This document shows positions 18,892 to 28,458 of a stretch of 42,586 nucleotides of DNA, piece after piece. This DNA comes from Prochlorococcus sp. AG-424-P23. GTDB lineage: Bacteria > Cyanobacteriota > Cyanobacteriia > PCC-6307 > Cyanobiaceae. A model generated the notes under the pieces. It worked only from the letters and a program-made list of their open reading frames with translations, made no database searches and was not told where the DNA came from. Where the stretch lies: the NCBI GenBank assembly GCA_003210135.1, contig QCNK01000015.1, forward strand, positions 1-42,586, written 5' to 3'. Each line of letters starts with the position of its first letter. Within the stretch, counting starts at the first letter, position 1. A program made the translations under genes and the position numbers.

Positions 18892-19242
18892 TTACTTTTT
18901 TTCTAGCAAAGATCTAATAGATTTTAGTTCGTCTAATATTTGCGCCAGTATATTTTGAGCAGCGGACGAAGGTGTATTAAAGACCTCTACGGTAACTTCC
19001 TTTATTCTTAAGATATCTTTTGCAAATCTTGCTACTTCATTAGGATGGAATTTTAAAGGATCTTTTTGATCAGTCCGAAATTCGGGATTTAATTTTCTTG
19101 GATTAAAACTTGGGTTTAGATTTCTTAAATCTGTATTTGTATACCTATAGACAGAAGCTCTTGATCTATTTAGGAATTTTTGAACTTCATCAATACCTAC
19201 TAATTCCTCTTCACTAGAAATATTGGAATCTATATTTTCCAT
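18892..19242 (-). CDS. Hypothetical protein with possible helix-turn-helix, putative DNA-binding
   Basis: In the 116-residue product, residues 15-36 (VGIDEVQKFLNRSRASVYRY) resemble the helix-turn-helix of excisionase/MerR-type proteins: a hydrophobic helix, a turn and a recognition-like helix with R-x-S-V-Y-R-Y. A second part with LKFHPNEVARFA resembles the wing region. The C-terminal helix (about 92-116) is amphipathic and could form a coiled coil. I do not know the family by name. It is divergent from proS, and two palindromes lie just before it (see the regulatory entry). No enzyme motif is seen. Confidence 0.6.
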   Translation of the reverse strand: MENIDSNISSEEELVGIDEVQKFLNRSRASVYRYTNTDLRNLNPSFNPRKLNPEFRTDQKDPLKFHPNEVARFAKDILRIKEVTVEVFNTPSSAAQNILAQILDELKSIRSLLEKK

Positions 19243-19271
19243 AAACTTAAGAAAATGATTAAGTAGTAACG

Positions 19272-19305
19272 AACTTTTTAAAGAGTTTGAACTTCATTAA
19301 TGAAG
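19272..19305. promoter_or_regulatory. Two adjacent short palindromes between the HTH-like gene and proS
   Basis: A 16-base imperfect palindrome (19272-19287, 7 of 8 pairs) is followed four bases later by a perfect 14-base palindrome, CTTCATTAATGAAG (19292-19305). They lie 30-63 bases before the start of the HTH-like gene and could be operators for it. In so A+T-rich a region the first is weak evidence; the second is better. The function is inferred only. Confidence 0.25.
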
Positions 19306-19417
19306 AAGTTAGCAGAAAGAACATTTTTAGACTAGCCGCGTTGAGGGACTCAAGACACTTTGAATTATTTTTTCATCTTAATTGATAAAATTTAATATTA
19401 TCTAAGGATTTTTCTGT

Positions 19418-21220
19418 ATGCGCGTAACCACCTCATTTCCTCTGGGGACACTTCGTGACACACCTTCTGAAGCTGAGATTATTTCACATCAATTACTCTT
19501 AAAAGCGGGGTACATTCGCAGAGTTAACAGCGGTATTTATGCCTACATGCCACTAATGCTTAGAGTTATTGAAAAAATATCCGCAATAATAGAGAAAGAA
19601 CTTAATAGTATTGGTTGTACAAAATTACTATTACCCCAACTTCATCCTGCAGAATTATGGAAAAAAAGTGAAAGGTGGGAAGGATATACCGCAGGCGAAG
19701 GAATAATGTTTAATCTCAAGGATAGACAAGGTAAAGAATTTGGTCTAGCACCAACTCACGAAGAGGTAATCACGAGTATTGCATCAGAGACCATCAATTC
19801 CTATAAGCAATTACCTCAATGTTTTTACCAAATTCAGACAAAATTTAGAGATGAAATAAGGCCAAGGTTTGGATTGATGAGGAGTAGAGAATTCATAATG
19901 AAAGATGGTTATTCTTTTCATTCCTCAGAAAACGATCTAGCTTCTTTCTATGAAAAAGTGGGCAATGCTTATGAAAATATTTTTAAATCTTGTGGACTGC
20001 AGATAGTAGGGGTTGAAGCTGATAGTGGAGCAATTGGCGGTGCTTCATCTAAAGAATTTATGGTCACTGCTGATGCTGGGGAAGATTCCATTTTGTTCAC
20101 TCAAAGCGGTTCTTATGCTGCCAATATCGAAAAAGCTGTTTCTCTACCCTCTCAACCTATTCCACTAAAAGATAATATTGCAGAGTGGTTGGAAACGCCT
20201 CATCAAAAAACAATCCTAGAAGTTTGCAATAATAACAATTTAGACCCAAGTCAAATTATTAAAGTAGTAATATTCCTTGCACAGTTCGAAGGTAAATTTG
20301 AGGTCCCAATTCTTGCATGCATAAGAGGCGATCAACACATTAATGAAGTAAAGCTATTTAACCTAATCAATAAACTTCATCACTTCAATCTCCTTAACCT
20401 TAAAAAGATTGAAGACAAAAATACTATCGAAAAAAATCTAGTTGATTTACCCTTAGGTTTTATTGGGCCAGATTTAGATAATAAAACTATTAAAGCTAGT
20501 TCTAATTGGGAAAAAAAATGGACGAGAATAATTGACCATTCTGCAAGTGACCTTTCAAAGTTTATTAGTGGTGGGAATAAAGTTAATTTCCATAAAGTTT
20601 TTCAAGAATTTTCTTTTGATTCGAAAGACTATCTACTTGGGGATATCAGGAATGCCAAAAAAGGAGATAAAGTAAATATTTATGATGATGAAGAACTTAA
20701 AGAAAAAAAAGGTATCGAGATTGGACATATTTTCCAACTAGGTCAGAAATATAGTGAAAAATTAAATGCAAAGTTCTCTGATAAGGACGGTCAGTTAAAA
20801 AATTTATGGATGGGTTGTTACGGAATAGGAGTGACAAGAATAGCTCAAGCGGCTATCGAACAGAATCATGATCAAAAAGGAATTTGTTGGCCTATCCAGA
20901 TTTCTCCTTTTGAAGTTATTATTATCCCTACAAACCTAAAAGATCCTATTCAAAGTGATCTTACTGAGCAAATCTATAACAACTTTTTAATTAATAAAAT
21001 TGATGTCCTTCTTGATGATAGAAACGATAGAGCTGGAGTGAAATTTAAAGATGCGGAATTAATTGGTATTCCTTTTCAGATAATTGTTGGCAGAGATTCT
21101 ATTAATAAAGAAGTAGAACTTTTATGCAGAACAAATAATACTAAGCTTAAAATTAGTACTGATAAATTGTTAGAAACATTTATTTCCGAATCTGAAATAA
21201 TGTACAATAAATATTCTTGA
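19418..21220 (+). CDS. proS: Prolyl-tRNA synthetase (bacterial type)
   Basis: ProRS charges tRNA-Pro. The 600-residue sequence is the long bacterial form. It starts with FPLGTLRDTPSEAEIISHQLLLKAG, then shows class II motif 2 (FRDEIRPRFGLMRSREFIMKD), an editing-type insertion (about residues 215-390, where tRNA mischarged with Ala is hydrolysed in this family), motif 3 (MGCYGIGVTRIAQAAIEQ) and a C-terminal anticodon-binding domain ending with VGRDSI. An AAGG-type ribosome-binding site precedes ATG 19418. The insertion is shorter and less conserved than in E. coli, so editing activity is not certain. Confidence 0.97.
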   Translation: MRVTTSFPLGTLRDTPSEAEIISHQLLLKAGYIRRVNSGIYAYMPLMLRVIEKISAIIEKELNSIGCTKLLLPQLHPAELWKKSERWEGYTAGEGIMFNLKDRQGKEFGLAPTHEEVITSIASETINSYKQLPQCFYQIQTKFRDEIRPRFGLMRSREFIMKDGYSFHSSENDLASFYEKVGNAYENIFKSCGLQIVGVEADSGAIGGASSKEFMVTADAGEDSILFTQSGSYAANIEKAVSLPSQPIPLKDNIAEWLETPHQKTILEVCNNNNLDPSQIIKVVIFLAQFEGKFEVPILACIRGDQHINEVKLFNLINKLHHFNLLNLKKIEDKNTIEKNLVDLPLGFIGPDLDNKTIKASSNWEKKWTRIIDHSASDLSKFISGGNKVNFHKVFQEFSFDSKDYLLGDIRNAKKGDKVNIYDDEELKEKKGIEIGHIFQLGQKYSEKLNAKFSDKDGQLKNLWMGCYGIGVTRIAQAAIEQNHDQKGICWPIQISPFEVIIIPTNLKDPIQSDLTEQIYNNFLINKIDVLLDDRNDRAGVKFKDAELIGIPFQIIVGRDSINKEVELLCRTNNTKLKISTDKLLETFISESEIMYNKYS

Positions 21221-21247
21221 AGCTTATTTATTTTTGGGAGCTAAGTT

Positions 21248-21685
21248 ATGTTACTGAAATGGACATCAAAATTATTTTTTAAGAATCTTACCAAAGCTAT
21301 ATCTTTTGCAATATCCTTAATTGTTGCTTTTACGCTATTTAGTTCCCCTTCCATAGCTGCAAAAACCGCTATGACAGGTGACTATACAAAGGATACAATT
21401 TCAGTTGTTAAAACATTACAAACAGCTGTTGATACTCCAAAAGATTCTCCAAATAAAGATGAAGTAAGAAGTGAGGCTCTTACACTCATAACTGACTATA
21501 TTTCAAGATATAGAAATAGAGGGATGGTTAATAAAACACAATCATTTACCACAATGCAAACAGCATTAAATGCTATGGCAGGTCATTATAAAAACTTTGC
21601 AAGTAGACCTTTACCAGATAAACTTAAAGAGCGTTTAACCAAAGAATTTTCTCTTGCTGAAAAAATGGTTCTAAGAGAAAGTTGA
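21248..21685 (+). CDS. psb27: Photosystem II assembly protein Psb27
   Basis: Psb27 binds CP43 in the lumen during assembly and repair of photosystem II. The 145-residue product has a signal peptide (basic start, hydrophobic core at about 17-33, then SPSIAA) and the four-helix domain with GDYTKDTISVVKTL, LITDYISRYRNRG and YTT-like FTTMQTALNAMAGHY. In many cyanobacteria Psb27 is a lipoprotein; here there is no Cys near the cleavage region, so it should be a soluble lumenal protein. It follows proS by 27 bases, with a GGGAG ribosome-binding site. A perfect A+T-rich hairpin follows the stop. Confidence 0.94.
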   Translation: MLLKWTSKLFFKNLTKAISFAISLIVAFTLFSSPSIAAKTAMTGDYTKDTISVVKTLQTAVDTPKDSPNKDEVRSEALTLITDYISRYRNRGMVNKTQSFTTMQTALNAMAGHYKNFASRPLPDKLKERLTKEFSLAEKMVLRES

Positions 21686-21694
21686 TACAATTCA

Positions 21695-23077
<1,383 letters not shown>

Positions 23078-23092
23078 TTTAGTTCCAAATTA

Positions 23093-24094
23093 ATGATGGA
23101 ATACTTTAGACATTTTGAACATAAAAAAGTTGATCTCATTGGTCTCGGGAACGCAATAGTAGATATTATTGTAAATATTGAAGATGAGTTTCTTGAGATA
23201 AATAATCTGGATAAAGGAGCAATGAATCTAATTAATTCTGATGAATCTCAGAGATTGTTAGAAAATTGCAAAGTTATCAAACAAATTTCAGGTGGGTCCT
23301 CAGCAAATACCGTTGTTTCTCTAGCAGAATTAGGTAATAATGTGCAGTTTATAGGAAGAGTGAAAAATGATCAATTTGGTAATTTCTTTTCTGAAGATAT
23401 AAAAAAAAGTAAAACTATATTTAATACTCCACCAACTATTTCAGGTGCTCCAACAGCCCATTCAATTATTTTGGTTACACCTGATGCACAAAGAACTATG
23501 TGCACTTACCTAGGAGCATCTGTTGAGTTTGAGCCAAAAGACATTGACTTTAATGTAATTAAGGAAAGTAAATACTTATATTTAGAAGGATATTTATGGG
23601 ACAGCGAATTAGCTAAAAAAGCTTTTATTAAAGCCGCCCAAATTGCAAAACAATCTAATACAAAAATAATCCTTTCTTTGTCTGATTCATTTTGTGTAGA
23701 TAGGCATCGTGAGAGTTTCTTGGAATTAATTTATGAATATGTAGATATCGTTTTTTGTAATGAATCCGAGGTGTTAAGTCTATTTAAAAATGATGAATTA
23801 GCAAGCTGCCAAGAAGACCTATCTTCCTTATGTGAATTAGTCATAGTAACTCTTGGAAGAAATGGTTCTCTCATAGTTAATAAAAATAATGTTGAAAAAA
23901 TTGAGTCAATAACGAAAGGCGAGATTATTGATACTACAGGAGCGGGAGACATCTATGCGGGAGGATTTATCCATGGATTAATAAACAATTGTTCCCTCAA
24001 AAAATGCGGAGAAATAGCTTCAATTTGTGCGGGGCAAATAATTACGCAATTAGGATCTAGATCAGATATTGATCTTAAAGAGTTAATAAAATAG
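23093..24094 (+). CDS. PfkB-family sugar/nucleoside kinase (adenosine kinase-like)
   Basis: The 333-residue protein shows the PfkB signatures: GLGNAIVDIIV near the N-terminus, GGSSANTVVSLAELG, and the C-terminal TTGAGDIYAGGF with catalytic Asp at residue 286. Sequence style, including the long N-terminus and a lid with PTAHSIILVTPDAQRTM, is like the adenosine kinase/ribokinase branch. The direct neighbour purA supports a purine nucleoside substrate, but the family is broad (ribose, fructose, inosine), so I leave the substrate open. Two ATGs in tandem (23093 and 23096) are possible starts. Confidence 0.9.
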   Translation: MMEYFRHFEHKKVDLIGLGNAIVDIIVNIEDEFLEINNLDKGAMNLINSDESQRLLENCKVIKQISGGSSANTVVSLAELGNNVQFIGRVKNDQFGNFFSEDIKKSKTIFNTPPTISGAPTAHSIILVTPDAQRTMCTYLGASVEFEPKDIDFNVIKESKYLYLEGYLWDSELAKKAFIKAAQIAKQSNTKIILSLSDSFCVDRHRESFLELIYEYVDIVFCNESEVLSLFKNDELASCQEDLSSLCELVIVTLGRNGSLIVNKNNVEKIESITKGEIIDTTGAGDIYAGGFIHGLINNCSLKKCGEIASICAGQIITQLGSRSDIDLKELIK

Positions 24095-24100
24095 ATTTAA

Positions 24101-24406
24101 TCAAATAGTATTATTCAACCAAGCATAATATTTCATCTCAGCATGGTATTTTTTGTAAATAATTTGAGGAACATTATATGTGGAATTTTGATTTACGAAA
24201 TCAATTAAACTATCTTTAAATTCTAGTTTACTTTTTATTGTAATTTCAAACTCTTTAGTTTCTTCAATATCATCATTCCACTTATAAATTGAAAAAATTT
24301 GCTTTATCGAAACACAAGCTGCAAGTTTATTTTGTATTAGTAATTTAGCCATTCGCAAAGCATTTGCTTTGCTTGATTCAGATGTGATCAAAACTAATAC
24401 TTCCAT
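24101..24406 (-). CDS. cutA: CutA-like divalent cation tolerance protein
   Basis: The 101-residue protein has the CutA pattern: VLVLITSESSKANALRMAKLLIQNKLAACVS (a swapped ferredoxin-like fold with an N-terminal strand and helix), then IYKWNDDIEETKEFEITIKSK and YNVPQIIYKK. CutA proteins are stable trimers linked to copper tolerance in E. coli, though the biochemical role is uncertain. Convergent with the PfkB gene, 6 bases apart. It lies 6 bases after cobK, suggesting one transcript. Confidence 0.92.
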   Translation of the reverse strand: MEVLVLITSESSKANALRMAKLLIQNKLAACVSIKQIFSIYKWNDDIEETKEFEITIKSKLEFKDSLIDFVNQNSTYNVPQIIYKKYHAEMKYYAWLNNTI

Positions 24407-24412
24407 AATGAA

Positions 24413-25216
24413 TTAAACATCAATATTTTTTATTATGTGATTTATCAAATTATGATATTGATCAAAAGAGTAAGAATAATCATTTTTAACTTTTGGCCTT
24501 TTAACCAAAAATAACTTCATTTTACTTCCAGAAACTATACTCTCCCAGTTTTTCTGAGAATAACTTCCAGATTCTCTGCATAAAACATAATCTATCTCCC
24601 AAAAATCACAAAGTTTTTTTTCTAAAATGCTTTTATTATTTTTACTAGGTTCAAGTATCGCTATGTTTGAATTTTTAATACATGATCCAAAAGCTTTAGT
24701 TATACTCTCATAAGTTGGAAGTACCCTTGTAAATACATTTGCTTTAAAATTCATATAATATTGAGCTGTATCGTTAAGAAATCTTGATCCTATTGCAAGA
24801 AGAATATTCTTGTTCTTAATATCAACATTATTCATATTCTTTAAATCATCAATATAAAAAAAATTATTAGTGTTATTTGTGAGAGATTTCCTCTCAAATA
24901 GTAAAAGAGGTGTATTAATCTCTTTACATGCATTATTAAGATTTTTAGAAATTATTACCGCAAACGGATGAGTAGCATCGACAACGCATGTGATTTTATT
25001 TTTATTTATGAAATTAATTATTTGATCTTTATTATTTAATTTCCCCGTAATGATATGTAACTTTGGATTCTCAATATAAGCTTGCCCTGCTTTATAAGTT
25101 AAAACACTTGCAAAGACTGAATAATTTAGTTCAAGAAGCATATTAGCTATTACAGGTCCATCTGAAGTTCCTGATAGGATCCAAACATTTTTATAGCAAT
25201 TTCCTTGATTCTGCAT
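24413..25216 (-). CDS. cobK: Precorrin-6A (or cobalt-precorrin-6A) reductase
   Basis: CobK/CbiJ reduces a double bond of the corrin ring with NADPH in cobalamin synthesis. In the 267-residue product I see the family's NADPH-site start VWILSGTSDGPVIAN, followed by VLTYKAGQ, the conserved CVVDATHPFA, LLLFERKS and a C-terminal YVLCRESGSYSQKNWE. It is upstream of cutA and divergent from ssb (28 bases apart). Together with cobO in this window it supports a complete cobamide pathway in this organism. Confidence 0.9.
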   Translation of the reverse strand: MQNQGNCYKNVWILSGTSDGPVIANMLLELNYSVFASVLTYKAGQAYIENPKLHIITGKLNNKDQIINFINKNKITCVVDATHPFAVIISKNLNNACKEINTPLLLFERKSLTNNTNNFFYIDDLKNMNNVDIKNKNILLAIGSRFLNDTAQYYMNFKANVFTRVLPTYESITKAFGSCIKNSNIAILEPSKNNKSILEKKLCDFWEIDYVLCRESGSYSQKNWESIVSGSKMKLFLVKRPKVKNDYSYSFDQYHNLINHIIKNIDV

Positions 25217-25244
25217 CAGTATGTCTTTAATTAAATAGTAAGTA

Positions 25245-25670
25245 ATGAATCATTGTTTAATTCAGGCGGTCATTAATAGCGCTCCCCAAATGAGGTATAC
25301 CAAAGAAAACCAAACTCCAATTGCAGAAATGATTGTTAATTTTAAAGGATTACGTAGTGAAGATCCAACCAGAGATCTCAAGATCATAGGATGGGGAAAT
25401 ATTGCCCAAGAAATGGTAGATGAACTAAAGGAGGGGCAAAATATTGTTATTGAGGGACGTCTAAAGATGAATACTGTCACTAGAAAAGACGGAACGAAAG
25501 AAAAGCAACCAGAACTAACAGCTTCAAAAATTCATCAAATATCGCCAGTTGATGTTATTAAGTCTGATCAAAAAGAAAATAATGAGTCATTTGAAAAAAA
25601 AGAAAGCACCAAAAATTCAAGTTGGGATAGTTCACCTTTAGTACCTGAAGTTGACGAAATACCTTTTTAG
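25245..25670 (+). CDS. ssb: Single-stranded DNA-binding protein (cyanobacterial type)
   Basis: The 141-residue protein has an OB-fold: MNHCLIQAVINSAPQMRYT, PIAEMIVNF, LKIIGWGNIAQEM, GQNIVIEGRLKM and a KEKQPELTASKIHQI strand. The C-terminal third is polar and disordered, and the last residues (VPEVDEIPF) are acidic and end in Pro-Phe, as in SSB tails that recruit repair proteins. Length is close to other cyanobacterial SSB proteins. The start at 25245 is supported by the conserved MNHC opening. It is convergent with a 60-residue gene, one base apart. Confidence 0.93.
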   Translation: MNHCLIQAVINSAPQMRYTKENQTPIAEMIVNFKGLRSEDPTRDLKIIGWGNIAQEMVDELKEGQNIVIEGRLKMNTVTRKDGTKEKQPELTASKIHQISPVDVIKSDQKENNESFEKKESTKNSSWDSSPLVPEVDEIPF

Positions 25671-25671
25671 G

Positions 25672-25854
25672 TCAAATATCAACATTATTTTCTTGAACAC
25701 TTATAATTAACTTGCTTATTTTTCTTTCAAGTGCGGCAAGTTCGCTTCTAATTTCTGGCCATTTACCCTTATCAAGATTTTCTAATAGCCATGCTCTATC
25801 TTGATCTAGTTTAAAAATTAAATCTCCTTGATTTGCAGTATTAGGATCTTGCAT
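25672..25854 (-). CDS. Small helical protein, unknown function
   Basis: This 60-residue product is mostly amphipathic helix: a hydrophobic pattern in LIFKLDQDRAWLLENLDKG, a WPEIRSELAALERKISKL coiled-coil-like segment, and a polar tail. I do not recognise a named family. It is accepted because it fills the gap between ssb and the divergent DUF2854 gene with no other reading frame, has a well-balanced composition with Trp and Glu, and its stop is one base from the ssb stop. It could be a small conserved cyanobacterial protein. Confidence 0.55.
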   Translation of the reverse strand: MQDPNTANQGDLIFKLDQDRAWLLENLDKGKWPEIRSELAALERKISKLIISVQENNVDI

Positions 25855-25896
25855 AATACTTGTTAGACAATTTAAAACTCATTCTACTAAATCAAA

Positions 25897-26428
25897 ATGA
25901 AGAAATACCTATCGCCTGGAAACTTAATCGTAACCGCTGGGGGTATATTAGCTTTTGTAGGAATGACTGCTTATTTTACAGACTCAGTAAATTTAAGTGT
26001 ACCTACTTTTTTTTATGGAGTACCTATTTTTTTAATTGGATTAGGTTTAAAGACTTCCGAAATACCTCCTGTAGAGTTGTTTGACAAGACAAATTTTGCG
26101 ACAAATAAATTTAATAGACCAAAAGAATTAACAGCACTAGTTAAAGATGTTACAAGATGGAGATATGGGATAAAAGCTCATCTTGAATCGTCATTAGAAT
26201 CTCTAAATTTGTGGGACGAGGATAATCCCCCTCAACTTAAAGAAATAGAAGAAATTACAAAGGAAGAAAAAAAATGGTCTCAGAATGCGTTTCGAATTAA
26301 ACGCTGTCCCTCTAGAAAAATGGATTGAAAAACAAGAAAGATTAAACAGGTTTTTCGTAAAAGGTCTTGAATCAGAATTTATTATCGACGATAATAAAAA
26401 AGAATTTGATTTTATTCTCTTTTATTGA
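25897..26428 (+). pseudogene. DUF2854 family protein, frameshifted
   Basis: The N-terminal part starts MKKYLSPGNLIVTAGG with two close membrane helices (about 9-27 and 34-50), then a hydrophilic part with NRPKELTALVKDVTRWRYG. This matches DUF2854 proteins of cyanobacteria and plastids, whose function is unknown. The frame breaks at the A run 26267-26274: the first frame stops at 26328, and the next frame continues NGLRMRFELNAVPLEKW to 26428. Removing one A gives 176 residues and restores the family's C-terminal end. A sequencing error is the likely cause. The next gene, argB, starts 64 bases later. Confidence 0.8.
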
Positions 26429-26492
26429 ATATAGGGATATATTTGTAAAAACCTAATTTATCAATTCAATCAAGTTTTAATGAATTTTAATA

Positions 26493-27345
26493 ATGAATGA
26501 TTCTCAAAGAGTATCAATATTAAGCGAAGCACTCCCATATATACAAAGTTTCTCAGGTAGAAAAATTGTTATCAAGTATGGCGGTTCTGTTATGGAGAAT
26601 GATAATTTAAAAAATGCTTTTTTTTAGAGACATAGCACTTTTATCAACCGTTGGGGTTTGTCCGATAGTAATTCATGGAGGTGGACCCGAGATTAATAAT
26701 TGGTTAAAGAAATTAGAAATATCTCCTAAATTCGAAAATGGATTAAGAGTTACTGACCAAAAAACAATGGAAATTGTCGAGATGGTTCTAATGGGTAGAG
26801 TTAACAAACAAATAGTAAAAGGCATTAATAAAACTGGATCTTTAGCTGTGGGAATATCAGGTCTTGATGGCAACTTAATTCAATCTAGAGAACTTGGAGA
26901 TGGGAGCCATGGGTTGGTGGGAGAGGTTACAAAAATCAATCCTGAGATATTAGATCCTCTTATTTCTAAAGGATATATCCCCATTATTTCTAGTATTGGA
27001 TCAACCATAGAAGGTATTTCCCATAATATTAATGCAGATTTTGTTGCTGGAGAAATTGCTGCTTCAATAAATGCAGAAAAACTTATTCTTCTTACCGATA
27101 CTCAAGGTATTTTAAAAGAAAAAGATAACAAAAATAGTCTTATTGAAAAAACTAATCTCAAAGAGGCAAGAGATCTTATTGATAAAAAAATTGTGACTGA
27201 AGGTATGATTCCAAAAACAGAATGCTGCATAAGAGCTTTAGCACAAGGAGTCAAAGCAGCTCACATAATCGATGGAAGAATAGAACATTCATTACTTCTT
27301 GAGATTTTTACAAATTCTGGAATAGGAACAATGATAGTCGCCTAA
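26493..27345 (+). pseudogene. argB: N-acetylglutamate kinase, frameshifted
   Basis: ArgB phosphorylates N-acetylglutamate in arginine synthesis and is the partner of PII in cyanobacteria. ATG 26493 gives [18 protein letters not shown], then [11 protein letters not shown], and breaks at the T run 26618-26625 where the frame meets TAG. One base on, the frame continues [18 protein letters not shown], and runs to 27345 with [12 protein letters not shown] and GGMIPK-like EGMIPK. Removing one T restores 283 residues, the usual length. Without repair, translation could restart at ATG 26614, but this would lack the Lys and Gly-loop of the N-terminus. Arginine synthesis should be essential here, so an artefact is likeliest. 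Confidence 0.9.
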
Positions 27346-27348
27346 CCT

Positions 27349-28458
27349 ATGAAAACTTATGAGCAAGTTTTAGAAACAGTAGAACTTGCTCTAGCTAAAG
27401 GTGAGTATCATTATTGTATTGAATTTCTTTTGCCCAAAATAGAATCGTTTCCTTTATCAAGCAAAGAGGGAGTAAATTTAAGAACAATTTTAATTACTGC
27501 TCTTTGTGGAGTTAATAAAAAGGAAGAGGCTAAAAGATTTTGTAAAGAACTTCTAAAATCTTACGATAATAAAACGAGAGAAAATGCAAAATATTTGATG
27601 GAAGTTATAGATTCTCCTGACATTAAAAAGCCAGAAAATTGGAACGTACAGTTTGAAAGCGACCTATCATTAAATAAAAAATCTTTTAACTCACTGCGCA
27701 AAAAAAAAGAAGTTTTGCAGAAAAAGAAATTTATTAATGTTACTGAGACTCCTACTGGTGAAACAAAACCGTTTCAGAAAGGCTTTTCACTAATCATTTT
27801 TTTAATATTATTATTATTAATTCCACTCTTAAGTGGCTGCGTTAAAGTTGAGGATACACTCGATCTTGGTGAACTTGATTCAATAACCAATAATTTAGTT
27901 ATAGAAAGCAAATACATAAAGAAATTTCCTTGGCAATTAAAATTTGAAGAGAAGATGAAAGATATTTTTCCAGATGCAGAAATTGAACAAGACGAATCAA
28001 CCTTTTCTTTGAAACATAAAAATCTCAATCTTGAAGATACAAAGCAAGTTCTTAAAATCACCCAAAATACCGCAGGAGAGTTAGCGGGAGGAACAACAAA
28101 TATAGAAATTAATACTACTCAAAAAAACTTCATTTTTTTTAAAAAATACTTTTACAGGTTAGATTTGGATCTAAGTTCAATTCAAGGTGTTGAAAATTTA
28201 GAACTCATTTTCAAAATTATTCACCCTAATAAAGCTACCCTCACAGATAAAAATAATTCAAATTTAGAAATCACTAAAAATCTCATAATTTGGAATTTAA
28301 ATCAAGGACAGATAAATAGTCTTGAATTTTCTTTCTGGAGTCTCAACAAACTTTTGATTGGGATATTTATTATTTTAATCATTATAGTATTAGCTTATTT
28401 AGTAAGATTTTATAGATTTAAATTAGGTACAGATTTACCTCAACTTCCATCAAAATAA
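27349..28458 (+). CDS. Fusion of TPR-like cytosolic domain with DUF3153-like membrane domain
   Basis: This 369-residue protein has an N-terminal all-helical part (about 1-90: TYEQVLETVELALAKGEY, then NLRTILITALCGV and KKEEAKRFCKELL) that looks like tetratricopeptide repeats. A basic linker follows (Lys-rich, 110-127), then a membrane segment (about 147-163) ending in LLSGC with Cys164. The rest resembles DUF3153: VEDTLDLGEL, a segment around FPDAEIEQ, a sequence of strands, and a C-terminal membrane helix (about 334-354). In relatives LxxC is a lipoprotein signal at the N-terminus; here it is internal. It starts three bases after argB. Confidence 0.75.
   Translation: MKTYEQVLETVELALAKGEYHYCIEFLLPKIESFPLSSKEGVNLRTILITALCGVNKKEEAKRFCKELLKSYDNKTRENAKYLMEVIDSPDIKKPENWNVQFESDLSLNKKSFNSLRKKKEVLQKKKFINVTETPTGETKPFQKGFSLIIFLILLLLIPLLSGCVKVEDTLDLGELDSITNNLVIESKYIKKFPWQLKFEEKMKDIFPDAEIEQDESTFSLKHKNLNLEDTKQVLKITQNTAGELAGGTTNIEINTTQKNFIFFKKYFYRLDLDLSSIQGVENLELIFKIIHPNKATLTDKNNSNLEITKNLIIWNLNQGQINSLEFSFWSLNKLLIGIFIILIIIVLAYLVRFYRFKLGTDLPQLPSK

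Noticed and set aside
25860..26084. 74-residue plus-strand frame near the DUF2854 start
   Set aside because: It overlaps the DUF2854 reading frame in another phase and is a shadow.
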